A stretch of 64,000 nucleotides of DNA from Ipomoea triloba (lineage: Eukaryota > Streptophyta > Magnoliopsida > Solanales > Convolvulaceae). Location of the stretch: contig NC_044923.1 in the NCBI RefSeq assembly GCF_003576645.1, positions 10,354,412-10,418,411 on the forward strand, given 5' to 3'. Below, one piece after another: positions 32,386-44,926 of this stretch; position 1 is the first letter of the stretch, and each line of letters starts with the position of its first letter. The notes under the pieces are model-generated. The model did no database searches and had not been told where the DNA came from. It saw only the letters and a list, made by a program, of their open reading frames with translations. A program made the position numbers and the translations under genes.

Positions 32386-34179
32386 TTTAAAGGCTACAGA
32401 GTAGTTAAAGACATAAATCTTATAGTTCAAAAGGAACATCATGCTTCTCATATATTTTTACTCAATTGAACATCTGGATGCCAATGAGTGCTCTAGAAAG
32501 ATAGCTCATTATCTTTCAGAAAAAGGTGGTTAACCTTTTTTCACTTAAATAGGTAATTTCTTTAAGCTTATCTCAATATAGACTACCCAAATTGGGACGT
32601 GAAATCATTAAGAGCATTGTATGCTCACTCTATCAATTATTAAGCGGTGAATTCATTAAGTCCGTCTCAATCGGACCACCCATCTCATAGGGTTATAAAT
32701 TCATTAAGAGATGTAGCTCAACCTCACCAGTACACAGATCATTAGAATGACCAATTAGTGTACTACTTTGTGATTCTTTCCATGGCTTCGTTTGACCACA
32801 CAAGTGGGATCCACCATGAATTCATCACCTTTTAGAATTTAAGTCATTCCATCAACAATTCAACGACTAATCTCATAATTAGTCTTTCACTATTAACATA
32901 AGTTGATCAACTCCATTAAACTTACGTACACTTTGACGAGTATTTTATTTACTCATAAATAATACCCTAGAGATTTTCATGTTTAACATGAAACATTCCC
33001 TTTTACCATTATTCTCGGTAAAGTAAAGAAACTTATAGAAAGGAAATATAAAGAGCTGATTACCCCCACAATGCAGCGATTACAAGTATTCTTCTCAAAA
33101 GTACTTGATATTTTACTCATATTGATCTTTGGTGCCCAACATTGGCTCCTGAGCAGATCGACCTATGCAATCTTTATAGCAACTCTGCACTTGGTTAATA
33201 CACTCTCAATAGTGGAATATATTTCAACCAAATTGGTTATCTTAAACCACTAAGGTTTCACTATATAAAGGAATCCTGGATCTTCAGGATCTCCCAATTA
33301 ATATTTTAAATCATATATACAAATACTGATTGCCAATAAGCCACGAAGATAATATTGTTTGCATGTTGCATGTTGCATGTTGCTTCAAGTTGAACAAAAT
33401 AAAATAAATTTCACATACTTTCTTGAAAAGTAAATCTCATACTCAAAGATTATATGCAAACAGGCATTTATTAGAGAAAGGTTTATCTACAAAAATTTCA
33501 TCAAAATGAAATTCAACATCTATAACTTTAGCATTCAAAGCTATTTTATTTCAACTTCACAATTTCCCTTCACCACATAACTCATATATAGCATTGGTAT
33601 AATGCAAATCAGTACACATTTAAATTTATTCTCATAGTACCCTTTTGTTAATAAAAGGCAATTTAAATCAACTTAAGCAATGCCTATTACAAAGCTTTGG
33701 TAGCATGTAAAAGTCAATCTCATTTCAAGTGAGGGTCAAGTAGCGCATCAACTAGCCTGCATGACAAAAACCCTACTTCTTAAAAACTCCCAGGTCGAGT
33801 GGTGAAACCGAAGTTTACTTAAAAACCACCTTCCTAGATAGATTATTCAAGAATAATGACATTTCCATGCTACCAACACAAGGTGAAAAGCTTTTGATAT
33901 ATGCTTATCATGTTTGACAAACATTCTCAGTACACAAGTCAAATATTTCAAACTATGTAACTGTATCTCATTAAACAATTCATATTTCTTTGTGCAAGTC
34001 ACTATTAATTGTGTTTATTAATATGCAACAACGTCATTAGCATTCAATACATTGAAATGACAAGCACTAATAGGCATTCAAAATTTACACAACCCAACTA
34101 GTATTTAGTACTAATACTATCCCATTTCATGCGAGCTTTTAGAGGCTAGAGCAAATAAGAACTACTCAAAATAACTACT

Positions 34180-34844
34180 AATTAAGGGAATGATATACTC
34201 ATCTTTCTCCGTCAGATTGACCTCTGTGAATTTTACCCTTGCGATGATAGCACTGGGATGCTCGGTGTCCATGCTTACCGCACACGAAACAACATCCTTG
34301 ATTTTCTTAACTTTTCCACTCCTTCTGTTGTTTTGGATAAATCGGGTATAACAGAGGGAGTCATCGTACCGAAAGGTTGACTATTGTCAAAATAACGCTT
34401 TTAACTGTTGTGAACTAGAGACAACGTCAACTTATTCTTACACTCTTTAGGAAAATGATAACAACTAAACCAGAAAAAGATGTATGTGCCGTGTTACAAT
34501 AACACTGCCTTAAAAGCGTTATTTGCCCGATAACGGTGTAGTTAACAATCCCGGCACGCTTCCGACAGGTTACACAAAATAGCTGAGCTAAGTTTACACC
34601 AACTGTAGCCCAGGCGAACCTCACTTTGCTCAGACAATGGGACAGAGAATTAAAGGGGAGAAAGAGAGTTTAATGTTTTGTGTATTTGAACTCTTAGATA
34701 ATCTCACTTAAATAGTATAGGGCAAAGGATTATAACCACATACCACCTAACAAATCTTGACCACTTATTCAACTTGTGGTTAAGACTAAATTACCAAGAT
34801 AATTTAGAACCACAAATATTTCATGACTTGCATTTTTTCCAACA
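34180..34844 (-). mobile_element. copia LTR and gag remnant (right arm)
   Basis: LTR start TGTTGGAAAAAATGC on the minus strand at 34844, running down through the LTR to the gag start near 34365 and the broken zinc knuckle. Same layout as 12212-12890. The element continues to 32158, where the N removes its 3' end. Confidence 0.65.
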
Positions 34845-34935
34845 GCTTGTACTGTGTACATAAGATTTATCTTTGCACAACCTTCAAGACATCTTTTCAA
34901 AGATGGCATGTATCTTCCTTGAGCTTCGAGCCCAT

Positions 34936-34949
34936 GTCACTACTACAAA
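34936..34949 (+). mobile_element. CACTA terminal inverted repeat (right arm)
   Basis: CACTACTACAAAAA followed by subterminal words acactacacctctt and aaaacgtgtagtg, which form a small inverted pair. No opposite end found. Confidence 0.7.
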
Positions 34950-35009
34950 AATATCATATAAGTATAGCTTAACACTACACCTCTTAAAAAACGTGTAGTG
35001 AATTTCCTA

Positions 35010-35775
35010 AAGTAAAAAAAAAATGACACTTTTTCTCCCTATGTTATGTGCATATAGCACTTTTCCCCCTGTATTATTAAAGTGACAGTTTTTCCCCTTA
35101 ATTATTTTAAAAGTAGTAGTTTTCCCACTGTAATGTTAAATTGACATTTTTGCCCTTAAATATAACTATTTCATTTATTTTTATTTTCCAACCAATTATT
35201 ACTAATATGTATGGAAGATCACGGTTCGATACGAACCTAATCGAACACTGTAACAATTGAACTTAAATAGTATGGACGATTACGGTTACAATTCAGAATC
35301 GAAAAAATAAAATAAAATAATTGTTGAATTTAGACTATTTTTAAATAAGAAATAAAATTATAAAAATAAATAAATAAATAAATAAATTTTGATTGGCGGC
35401 TCAAAATCAAAATTAGAACCGAACCGTACCGATTTATCAAAGTAAGTGTTTGATATTTTCACTATATATGATTGTGGTTCAGTTCCAATTCACGGTTAAA
35501 CAATTATTTAATTTTATTTTTTTGGTTATGAATCGTAACCAAAACCGTCCATACTATTTCGGTATGATTGCTACAGTTTTTGGTTAGGTTCGAACCAAAT
35601 CGTGATCATCCATACATATAAGTAATAATTTGTTGGAGAAGAAAAATATATGAAATAGTTATTTTTAAGGATAAAATTACCAATTTAACATTTCAGGAAG
35701 AAATTTTTCCACTTTAATGGGGAAAAAGTTCTATATGCACATAACATAAGGGGAAAAAATGTCATTTTCCTTTTA
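35010..35775. mobile_element. foldback element (right arm copy)
   Basis: Mirror of 11274-12052 with a small deletion near 35718: one 'tgtgttattaaagtgg' module is shortened. Terminal words aatgacactttttctccc and ggggaaaaaatgtcatt. Confidence 0.7.
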
Positions 35776-35789
35776 AAAAAAAATAATAA

Positions 35790-36060
35790 TACCTACTTTC
35801 CGCGGCACCCGCGTGGAAACTCAAGCCTTTTTCTCCCCCATCTCGACATTTAGATCTGAGAAGAGAACCACACTTAGCCATTTCAAACACCGCGACATTC
35901 ACCTCCATTTTCTTCAAATTTTCCGCGCCGCTGCCGGTCCTCCTCAAACGAGACAGCTGCCACCGTCGTTGACACCGCTTGTCCGCCATTGTCGACGCCG
36001 TCGCTCGTCCTGTTGTCCTCTCCTCATCGATGCTGCCAAACGCCACCTCCACCGCCGGTA
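35790..36060 (+). pseudogene. GC-rich exon-like segment with donor (right arm copy)
   Basis: Same frame and donor (CCGCCG/GTAAGTTTGTG near 36060) as 10986-11275. The copies differ by a few substitutions and a 1-base change in a homopolymer near 35835. No domain recognised. Confidence 0.35.
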
Positions 36061-36334
36061 AGTTTGTGTATATATATTTTTATTTACTTATTTCTTTTTT
36101 ATTTATTTATTTTTAATTTTATTAGTATATTTGATTTATTTCCTCGTTTTTCTAATTTATTTCGAATATTATGATTATTGTGATATATATATGAACTTTG
36201 AATATTTATCTTCAATATTTGTGTTTGATTTTTTAAAATTTTTTTTGAATTTTAATAATATGCATACACGCCCATGAGAAATAATAAAAATGTACCTTCG
36301 TAGGATATGTACTACATGCAAACAAAATAATAAG

Positions 36335-36338
<4 letters not shown>

Positions 36339-36394
<56 letters not shown>
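36339..36394. repeat. (TA)n tract, left segment
   Basis: First of three TA segments (also 36737-36805 with a CACA stretch, and 37017-37031) that correspond to one continuous tract in the other arm. Confidence 0.9.
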
Positions 36395-36397
<3 letters not shown>

Positions 36398-36605
36398 AAT
36401 TCTGGTGAGAACAATTCTTTAGGTGTGGATGTGAGGAGAAATCTAAACCATTAATTTGCAAGATCTGATGGATGAGAAATCAAGTAAAAAATGAGAGGGG
36501 TCATTTTCATAAATATTACAAAATTTAGTTTATTTCAACCGTTAGATCTACTAGATCAATGATTTAGATTTGTCCTCACGTTCTCACCTGGGACATAGTT
36601 CTCAC
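36395..36605. mobile_element. MITE-like insertion with GTGAGAAC/GTTCTCAC ends
   Basis: Near the left end is TCTGGTGAGAACAATTCT; near the right end are GTTCTCACCTGGG and AGTTCTCACCTGA. These are short inverted repeats at both sides of about 200 bp. Absent from the left arm. No coding sequence. Confidence 0.55.
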
Positions 36606-36732
36606 CTGATTAAAGACCGAAATGCACCACTCAGTATTAATAAATGCACCACACAAATAACATTGAGTGGTGCATTTCGTAACATTGAATGGTGTAAACC
36701 GTACGGGAAGACGCGGCCACATTTGAATAGAA

Positions 36733-36736
<4 letters not shown>
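36606..36736. mobile_element. partial relative of the 46265-46415 hairpin element
   Basis: Contains gaaatgcaccactcag, cattgagtggtgcatttcg, gaatggtgtaaaccg and cgcggccacatttgaa, the same words and order as the right half of the hairpin at 46265-46415. One inverted arm is largely lost. Confidence 0.6.
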
Positions 36737-36805
<69 letters not shown>

Positions 36806-37019
36806 GCCCGTAAGGGCAGCCTGAGTGGCAAGACCAAGACGCTCGCGGCCGTGAGGTCCTGAGTTCAAAACTGTCTGCCACCCGGGTTTGAGCCGGTCAG
36901 CTATGGGCAACCTAGGCTGGTTAACCTCCTTGTGGTCCTTTGCCGGCTAGGATCACAGGGCGAGGGTTTACTCACATACTCGGAAGAGGAGTGGGGTTTG
37001 CCTCGATAAACCCAATATA
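36806..37019 (+). mobile_element. tRNA-derived SINE
   Basis: Begins with a tRNA-like head: A-box-like AGCCTGAGTGG at 36818-36828 and B-box-like GAGTTCAAAAC at 36861-36871. Their spacing of about 33 bp is right for RNA polymerase III promoters. The body is unrelated to tRNA and ends in caataTATATA. Flanked on both sides by TA repeat, so a target duplication cannot be defined. Absent from the left arm. Confidence 0.7.
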
Positions 37020-37029
37020 TATATATATA

Positions 37030-37638
37030 TATGAAGTACTTCTTTCCCTGTGTGTTATTTGTGTTAATTAGTTATACATTTACATTTTCTAGCAATAAAA
37101 TGAATTTGGAATATAGGACATACGTAGTGGATATAACAAAAGCAAAAATTAAGGAGTGTAATGTAAATAAGTGTGATTTGCGGTATACATTTACTTCTTC
37201 TTTTATCAAGTTTTACCATTCACATATATTTCTTTGAGTGAATTCCTTCTTTGGTCCTACTTTTATTGGCCCGTTTCAAATTTTAATCTTCTTTTGTTAT
37301 TTTTGTCACATTGAGTCCATATTTATTAGACGTGTTCCACTTTTGGTCTAGCTTTAAGTATTCCGTCAAATGGCCGTTTGAGGCAGGACTTATTCTGTCT
37401 TTTTACTCTGGTCTCCTCTCTTTACCCTTTCAACCTTACCCAAGTAGACAACACATCAGCGTCTCCCCCTCAATGCCCCAGATTGTTCCTCGTCTCGTCT
37501 AGGTCTTATCTTGCCCCTCTTTCTGTCAACCCCAACTTCAACGTTTTAGTCTTTTTAACTCATTCTTTATCTATACATGTATACAATATAGATCGATATG
37601 AATGAAGACATTCAATATATATATTTCTCAGCTGAGGA
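37030..37638. repeat. dispersed repeat copy and flanking sequence, no gene
   Basis: 37030-37235 belongs to the same family as 40044-40255 and 42136-42400. The rest mirrors 9969-10380. No coding region supported. Confidence 0.5.
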
Positions 37639-38046
37639 GTGAAGACCGGAGTAGATCTCTCCCTCTCTTTTTTGTCTGAATATGAAACACACCCGGAATC
37701 TGTTGATTTCCTCGATATCTCTACGCATTGTTTGCTCCGAACATTAGCGTTAATCCAAGCTTATCCTCTTGTGTATTGGGGCCTGGGTTTTCATTCGGGC
37801 ACAGACAATGAAGCGGAAGGTGCGGCCACTCTTCAGCGTACTTCTGTTCATAGCTCTCGGGGGACGCTTTTCGTCCGGGTCACTTTTCGGTATTGCTCTG
37901 TTCAGCCAAGAATCGGGAACCCATTTGCGAAAATGCCCAAAGATGTAGTCTTTAATGACACCCTTCTCAAGTATGTGAATCTTGATATTGGGGAGCCCAA
38001 AGATAAGTAATGGAGCTGCTGGACATGAAACCGCAGAGCAAATCAA
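37639..38046. other. mirrored open frames of unknown nature (right arm copy)
   Basis: Counterpart of 9561-9968 with about six replacements in each frame and no stop gained. Not recognised. Confidence 0.3.
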
Positions 38047-39578
38047 AGATCTACATATTGCAGAATGTTAGAGGTTCAAGCGCGTGACTAGCGACGAGCA
38101 GTTGATGGGAGACAAGTGGGTGAGGAAGCAATCCCAGGAGCTACCTATTAGCACGAAACGTGGGGGCAGTTGTTGCAGTGCTTGAGCATCGAGGGGTTGA
38201 GCACCTGGGTTCAAGAGCTTCAACTTAGTGTTCTACGAGATCCACAGGACATAGAGCACTTGGGTAATTAGCAACGAACAGCTTCAATCGGAGCAATTTA
38301 CTAAGAAAAGAAATCTAAAATGTGAAATACGTACGGAGGATTCGAAGCAAGTTGATGCGGAACGAGGAAGACAACGATGAAGCTGTGCATTGGTGATGAA
38401 GGAAGACGAAGCTGATCTCTTAAAGATGAAGGAAGAAGACGTGGTGATGAAGTTGTGCGTTGGTTCTACTGATCTAATATCTTATAGATCTAATCTTAAA
38501 TAATAAGAAAATGACATAAACATACGACGTTAGTTCTATATAGAACTGACATCTTATGTCTTTATTTTTTTAAAAAAATATTTATTAGATCTTACGATTT
38601 TTTAAAAAGTTTTTAGAACATACGACGTCGGTTCTATATAGATCTGACGTCACGTGTCAGAAGCTCGATGATCGACAAAAGATAAGCATTAAATGCATTG
38701 GACTTGACTGATATGACTAGGAGAAGATAGGATCAAAAGATGGAAGTTCGGTAAGGCACGAGTTAAGGTCAGCAAGGAAAAGGCTCGACCCCGAGTTGCA
38801 GGTACTTTTCTGAGTTGTCTTCGCGTAACTCGAGAAAGTGAGGGACTGGGGGGTAAAAAAATAACTTTCTTAAGTAAAAGCGAAGAAGAAGCGATGAGGT
38901 GTGAGGAGGATAGGCCAGTAGCAAAGGACGAGTTATCGGTACTTTTCCGCGTCGTACTTCATGAACTCGAGAAAGTGAGGACTGGGGAGTGAAAATTTTC
39001 CTAAACATGAAGAAACAAATGCATTTCCCTGAGCCGTGCTTTGTGTAGCTCGGGGAAATGAGTGACTAGATGATGGGGGATAGACTAAGGCTCGTTATAC
39101 CAAGAGCTCAGCGTAGGTAGAAGGGATGATTGATGAAGAGGGAAAGCGAACTCGGAGGAAAGTGTGATGATGAGTCGTAGGTCGGCCGAAGATCAGTCGC
39201 TCAGTTGAGGGATCGTTAGAGAGGTGACAAGGTAGCTGAAGATCTTAGACTTAGAGTGATTGAACATTGCTATTGAAACAAATAATTAATATGGAGGAAA
39301 GGACGAGCTAAGGAGCGAAGTGGGATGAGTCAGCCCAGACCGACCGAGAGGTAGACCAAGGCAGAAAGGGACGTGCAAGGAGAGGCGGAGCATGAAAGGC
39401 GGTTACAAGAGTTTCCTAAAAGGGTCAGGCGACGGAAGGCGGGGATATGGAAGGAAGGTCGAGATAGATTAGGAAAATGCCTAAATGTAATAAAGAAAGA
39501 GTTCCTAAAGTAGTTTAGATGTTTCTTAAAGGAGAAATCCTCTTAGCTTGTATAAATAGGGGTTCTAAACCTCGAGAG

Positions 39579-40043
39579 ATGCTTATCATGTTTGACAAAC
39601 ATTCTCAGTACACAATTCAAATATTTCAATCTATGTAACTGTATCTCATTAAACAGTTCATATTTCTTTGTGCAAGTCACTATTAATTGTGTTTATTAAT
39701 ATGCAACAACATCATTAGCATTCAATACATTGAAATGACAAGCACTAATAGGCATTCAAAATTTACACAACCCAACTAGTATTTAGTACTAATACTATCC
39801 CATTTCATGCGAGCTTTTAGAGGCTAGAGCAAATAAGAACTACTCAAAATAACTACTAATTAAGGGAATGATATACTCATCTTTCTCCGTCAGATTGACC
39901 TCTGTGAATTTTACCCTTGCGATGATAGCACTAGGATGCTCGGTGTCCATGCTTACCGCACACGAAACAACATCCTTGATTTTCTTAACTTTTCCACTCC
40001 TTCTGTTGTTTTGGATAAATCGGGTATAACAGAGGGAGTCATC
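39579..40043 (-). mobile_element. extra fragment of the copia element
   Basis: A near copy of 33906-34370 placed directly after the right arm stops. The left junction shares the 4-bp microhomology ATGC. The right end at cgggtataacagagggagtcatcg is fused to the dispersed repeat family. No N at either junction. Confidence 0.75.
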
Positions 40044-41280
40044 GGTGTTATTTGTGTTAATTAGTTATACATTTACATTTTCTAGCAATAAAAAGAATTT
40101 GGAATATACGACATATGTAGTGGAAAATGATTTCTTTTCACAAAACGTAATATGAGGGATATAACAAAAGCAAAAATGGAGTGTAATGTAAATAAGTCTG
40201 TGATTTGTGGTATATATTTACTTCTTCTTTTATCAAGTTTTACCATTCACACACTAGTAACAAAATGAGTCATTTGCCTATTTACTAATTTACAATACGC
40301 ATCTTTACTGATAAAGACGCATATGACACTGAAGCTGAAAGATAGCAACTTTACGCGTCTTTACTTGGAAGCCGCGTATAGTGTTTAGCAAAAATAAACA
40401 AAATTAACAATAAGCATTATTAAGACGCCTATTGTTATATTTTTAAAAATAATTAATTTTTACAACAGAAAATTCTATTGCCCAATAATTAATATAATTC
40501 AAATCATTAAACATAAAATATAGTAAATAGGTGAATAATAAACACTTATCAGACTCACTTGGTGTTTAACTAAAAATTTAGTAGATTAATGAGCCAACCT
40601 TCCCCACATAGTCACTAGCTTCTGCTATAAGACAGATGACGTTCATTTCAGGTGTCAAAAAACAACCAAATGACTGCCCAGCACTCCTATGAATCTGCAT
40701 GTTATAAATTTGAATTGTTATAAACCAACCTTCCCCACATAGTAATTAGCACAGTCAATATTATAAACCAACGACCTTCCCCACAACCTGTGAATCTCCT
40801 TAAGTATAGTCCCATGCTTTTTTTTGGATTGAAAATGTGGTCAGCTTCTAAGGGTTTTGAAAATTTTGATTGTTGAAGGATGGAGAGTGTTAGATTAATG
40901 GGTTGGTTAATTTTGTCCTTAGGAAGAAATTCCAATTCATTCATGATAGAATGTATGTGTGTGTGTTTTCTTTTTCTTTTTTCAGAAATGGTGTTTAAGC
41001 ACAAAAAAAAAAAAATTAATGATACGAGTTTTGACTATATTATTAAAGACGGGTAAAGTTTTGTAAATATCCCACCGCAATTGTTTTTCCTTACTTTAGG
41101 AGTCTTTAGTCATAACTAAAGAAGTGTTACAAACTGAAAGTGTATTGTGAGTCTTGAATGTACAATTTATCTTTTAAGGTTCCAACTTTATTTTAAAAGA
41201 ATTATTTATCTGAAAAAATTAAACAATTAAAAACAGATAAATAAAAACATAAAACAATAAAGCAATAAAACGGAACCAGA
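40044..41280. other. repeat debris, possible CACTA-like end at 40252, no gene
   Basis: 40044-40255 is a dispersed-repeat copy. At 40252 CACTAGTAACAAAATGAG resembles a CACTA terminus. It is followed by subterminal words gacgcat/acgcgtct (40296-40360), which occur in both orientations. 40380-41280 is AT-rich with no recognisable protein. Confidence 0.4.
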
Positions 41281-41480
41281 CACCAGAATTGTTTACGCAG
41301 TTCGGAGCTCCACTCCTACGTCTGCGGGGCACTTCACGTCAGCCCAATCCACTAGATGATCACAAGGGTTACAAAGAGTCACACAACAACCATCCTACAC
41401 TAATGGTTACAAAAGGTACTCCTAGCTAAGCCTTCCTCATCTTCAAGCTGATACTGTGCAAGTTATCAAGGTTCACCAAC
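41281..41480. mobile_element. LTR-retrotransposon leader-like fragment
   Basis: The words agaattgtttacgcagttcgg-like (41286-41306) and 'ccactcctacgtctgcgg' are common in plant retrotransposon repeats. Identification is by memory, without ends or proteins. Confidence 0.3.
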
Positions 41481-41865
41481 ACGGCCGAACCTTCAAATAA
41501 GCAACCAAGCTGATAAGAACACATGAAGTAATGTAAGAAACATGTATAGAGTTCTCTTGAAAATTCTGGAATAATAGAGTGATCAATTCGGTATAAATAT
41601 TGTCGTTAAAAGTGTAAATAATCCCATGAGTTTGAGCTCTATTTATAGTCAAACCATTAACCAAACTATCCTCAATTTGTGTAGCTGAAATCCACTCAAA
41701 ATAAGCTTCAACCAGAAGTATAGATCTGAGCAAAGATAGTGGATCATGAACACTAAATCTGGTTTGAATAAAACTGCCACTGGACTGTCAGTGGCGCTTA
41801 TCCAGACTGTGCGAAGATATCTCTGCCTTTAAACCAGGGAACTGACAAAACTACCTAATAAAATA

Positions 41866-41910
41866 ACCTATGTTTTTGACTAATAAACCAGAGAACTTAT
41901 AATATACGTT

Positions 41911-41984
<74 letters not shown>

Positions 41985-42012
41985 NNNNNNNNNNNNNNNN
42001 NNNNNNNNNNNN

Positions 42013-42055
<43 letters not shown>

Positions 42056-42430
42056 ATCTATCTATAGAATCTAAAATCTAAATAAGAGCAACAAGCTAAT
42101 GATGTTACTTCTTTAACTCAAATAAAATTGCATGTGTTGCTATTTTAAGTGGTATATGAAATACTTCTTTTCCTGTGTGTTATTTGTGTTAATTAGTTAT
42201 ACATTTACTTTTTCTAGCAATAAAAAGAATTTGGAATATACGTCATATGTAGTGGAAAATGATTTCTTTTCACGAAACGTAATATGATGGATTTAACAAA
42301 AGCAAAAATGAAGGAGTGTAATGTAAATAAGTATGTGATTTGTGGTATACATTTATTTCTTGTTTTATCAAGTTTTACCATTCACATATATTTCTTTTGG
42401 CATTTCCTTTAACATTATGGCTTGACATGA
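41866..42430 (+). repeat. diverged partial copy of the chitinase 3' flank, split by poly(A) and an N gap
   Basis: 41866-41915 resembles 31340-31381. After the A-runs, 42051-42160 follows 31400-31520 (catctatctatagaatc, ttgcatgtgtt). 42136-42425 follows the dispersed repeat and ggcattt-cctttaacattat (31594). The A-run is far longer than the 19 bases in the chitinase copies. No chitinase exon is nearby. Confidence 0.7.
41985..42012. other. assembly gap (28 N) inside poly(A)
   Basis: 28 N flanked by about 70 A on the left and TTTTT plus about 36 A on the right. Homopolymer length is unreliable. Confidence 0.98.
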
Positions 42431-42604
42431 GAGTCCTGTTTCAAAAATTTCTTCATATATACTAGATTGTTGAATATCTAGTGTGTCTGTGTGTATGAAC
42501 AATTACAGTCAAAGTAATGAGTTAATTGACGAAATGTTTTATAACCTCTCAAAATTCTTCAAGTTTAAAAGAGATAAAAGATTATAAGTTAGTATTTTAA
42601 ACAA

Positions 42605-42912
42605 TATAATTTACCTCATCAAAGAGTTGTCTACGTCGGTAAATAAACCACAAATCTAACTAATCACCTACAAGTTTTATTTGTAAATTGATGTACTAAA
42701 TTGATATTATTTCATAACAATACTATTTCAACAATCTCAAAATAATTTACAATTCAATAAAGTACAAAACACCTTAAATTCAACAATAATATTTAAAATA
42801 AACATACATTCAATTATAATAATCCAATCTAATTAAAATAATTACCAATATTTGATATATATTAACAATAATTTGAATTATATTAAATATAATAACATAA
42901 ATTTCATATATA
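42605..42912. repeat. 300-bp direct repeat, copy 1
   Basis: Repeated at 44611-44908 with few differences (tttacctcatcaaagagttgt at the start, ttcatatatat at the end). Both are followed by different sequence. AT-rich, non-coding. Confidence 0.85.
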
Positions 42913-44460
42913 TGTGATTTGTGTGTGCCATTTTGAGTTTAATTCTACTAGTTATAATCTACAAAAATCAAGATGATATTATACCCACCTGTGTGCGCTT
43001 ACATAATAGTTTCTGTGCCATAACGTTGAGATTGGGTGTGTGCCGTATTTCATTATGGGTTCCAGCTTGTGATATGTATGCCCAAATGACCAAACCCACT
43101 AGTAGAATGTAATCACAGAAGCTAAAATTAAGCTACCAAAGATTTGCTATTGGATATCATAATCCCACAAAAGTAGAACCAAATAGTTAAACTGCTAACA
43201 CAAGTTGGTGATCATTACTAGTGATCAAGGTACTATGATTAGTTTTTAATCAGAATACATAAAAGAACCCAAGTGTTCTAAACTAAAGTACTGGAGCAGT
43301 AGGTTGAAAATAGCACACGTAACTAGCTTTGATCAATTGTGTCACAGTATTCAACTGCACTTAGAATGTTCTTGGAATGGTGAACGTTACACTCAACCGA
43401 CAAAATCTGATGCATATAAGTCATCCCAAAAAATTAAGACCCCTAGTATCACCCTTTTGCAAAGCACAATCCCAAGCATTCAATGATTGCCCCAAGAAGG
43501 TCTCCATATGCCGCATCGCAAACACACCACAATCCACTTTGTTACGTGCATCGCACCATCGCATCTATCTGCATCCTTATTAGGAGAAAGTTCTGTATAA
43601 CAACCTCATAATTAATATCAACCGCATCATCGAGGAACACAGACAACAAATCTTTCTGCCAAAGGGCAAAGAACAATATGAAACACTGCCAACTAAATGA
43701 ACAACAACCTTAAACATTACAGGAAAAAAAAAAAAAAGACGAGAATGATAAATGGTTAACATCTGCGTGTGCACTTAGCTGCACTCAGTGATAAACTATG
43801 GTGTACTGTGCACAAAGGTAGACCTGTGTGTGCCAGGAATGTTCTGTTCTTAACACGGGAAACCACCCGAATTAAAAACTACACAAACCCCAAATTATAG
43901 TATAGTAAAAATTAAAATATTTTAATTTTTTTTTATAGAAGAACCAACGTGAGACATCCAAAATTGCAGTGGAATGAAATACTATTTGAAATTAATTAAA
44001 AAAACATACTCAATGAACTCTTATATCTCTTGAATACCACCCCCAAGTGAAGTAAAAATGTTTTGATTGCAGGAAAAATATGAAATTCAAATGGAGAGGT
44101 TTCTAATTGTGTATACAGTAGCATCTAGAACCAAATAAAATGAAGAAAAAAAAACGAACAACCTCAAAAAACACCACTCAAAGCCGGGGTAACCCCATAG
44201 CCGACGGCGACAATAACACCCAACCCCTACCCCACTACACACCTACAAAGCAAATAACTTCTCCAACGAAATAACATGAAAACAGCCACAAATCGCAAAA
44301 GGAAATCAATTTTTTTTTTTTAAATCCAAACCTGGAACGGAAACCATTGTCGTCGGCCAGGGATGTTTGGAGTTGCTGCCATCACCACCGGCCATTTGAG
44401 ACAAAGACTGAAATGCATCACAGAGGGAGAGCAAAACTCAAGTGAATATTAACGATTGGA
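42913..44460. other. sequence between the two 300-bp repeats, no confident gene
   Basis: Small frames only. At 44330-44410 (minus) an ATG at 44395 opens about 22 codons between a possible acceptor (tgcatttcag) and donor (CCAG/GTTTGG). I cannot connect it to other exons. Confidence 0.3.
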
Positions 44461-44589
44461 ATGCACAAGAAAAAATCAAAAACATAAATAAACATTGACT
44501 ACGGTGTGGCTAATCACCGGATGCACAAGATAAAATCAAAAACATAAATAAACATAGACCACGGTGTGGCCAATCACTAGATGCACAAG
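44461..44589. repeat. 60-bp tandem repeat, two full units and a partial third
   Basis: Units begin atgcacaaga and share aaacataaataaacat and acggtgtgg; about 90% alike. Confidence 0.85.
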
Positions 44590-44610
44590 GGAATTGAAAG
44601 CCGGTAAGTA

Positions 44611-44908
44611 TTATTTACCTCATCAAAGAGTTGTCCACGTCGGTAAACAAACCCCAAATCTAACTAATCACCTACTTATTTGTAAATTAATGTACTAAAT
44701 TGATATTATTTCATAACAATACTATTTCAACAATCTCAAAATAATTTACAACTCAATAAAATACAAAAACACCCTAAATTCAACAATAATATTTAAAATA
44801 AACATACGTTCAATTATAATAATCCAATCTAATTAAAATAATTACCAATATTTGATATATATTAACAATAATTTGAATTATTTAAAAATAATTTCATAAA
44901 TTTCATAT
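44611..44908. repeat. 300-bp direct repeat, copy 2
   Basis: See 42605-42912. This copy ends in a (TA)n tract into which the solo LTR has inserted. Confidence 0.85.
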
Positions 44909-44926
44909 ATATATATATATATATTT

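Larger units (their letters stand above)
32158..39580. repeat. right outer arm of the inverted repeat, diverged
   Basis: Reverse complement of 8026-18334 but with single-copy structure (no tandem copies), scattered substitutions, and insertions in the (TA)n tract. For example, the frame at 34427-34624 differs from its partner at 18838-19035 at several residues. The end at 39580 is an abrupt switch to copia sequence. Confidence 0.85.

Noticed and set aside
36806..36900. Possible tRNA gene
   Set aside because: A and B box-like motifs are present but no cloverleaf forms; better explained as the head of a SINE.
44330..44410. Short first exon on the minus strand (ATG at 44395, donor-like CCAG/GTTTGG)
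   Set aside because: Only about 22 codons, no second exon found, and repeat surroundings; not enough to call a gene.
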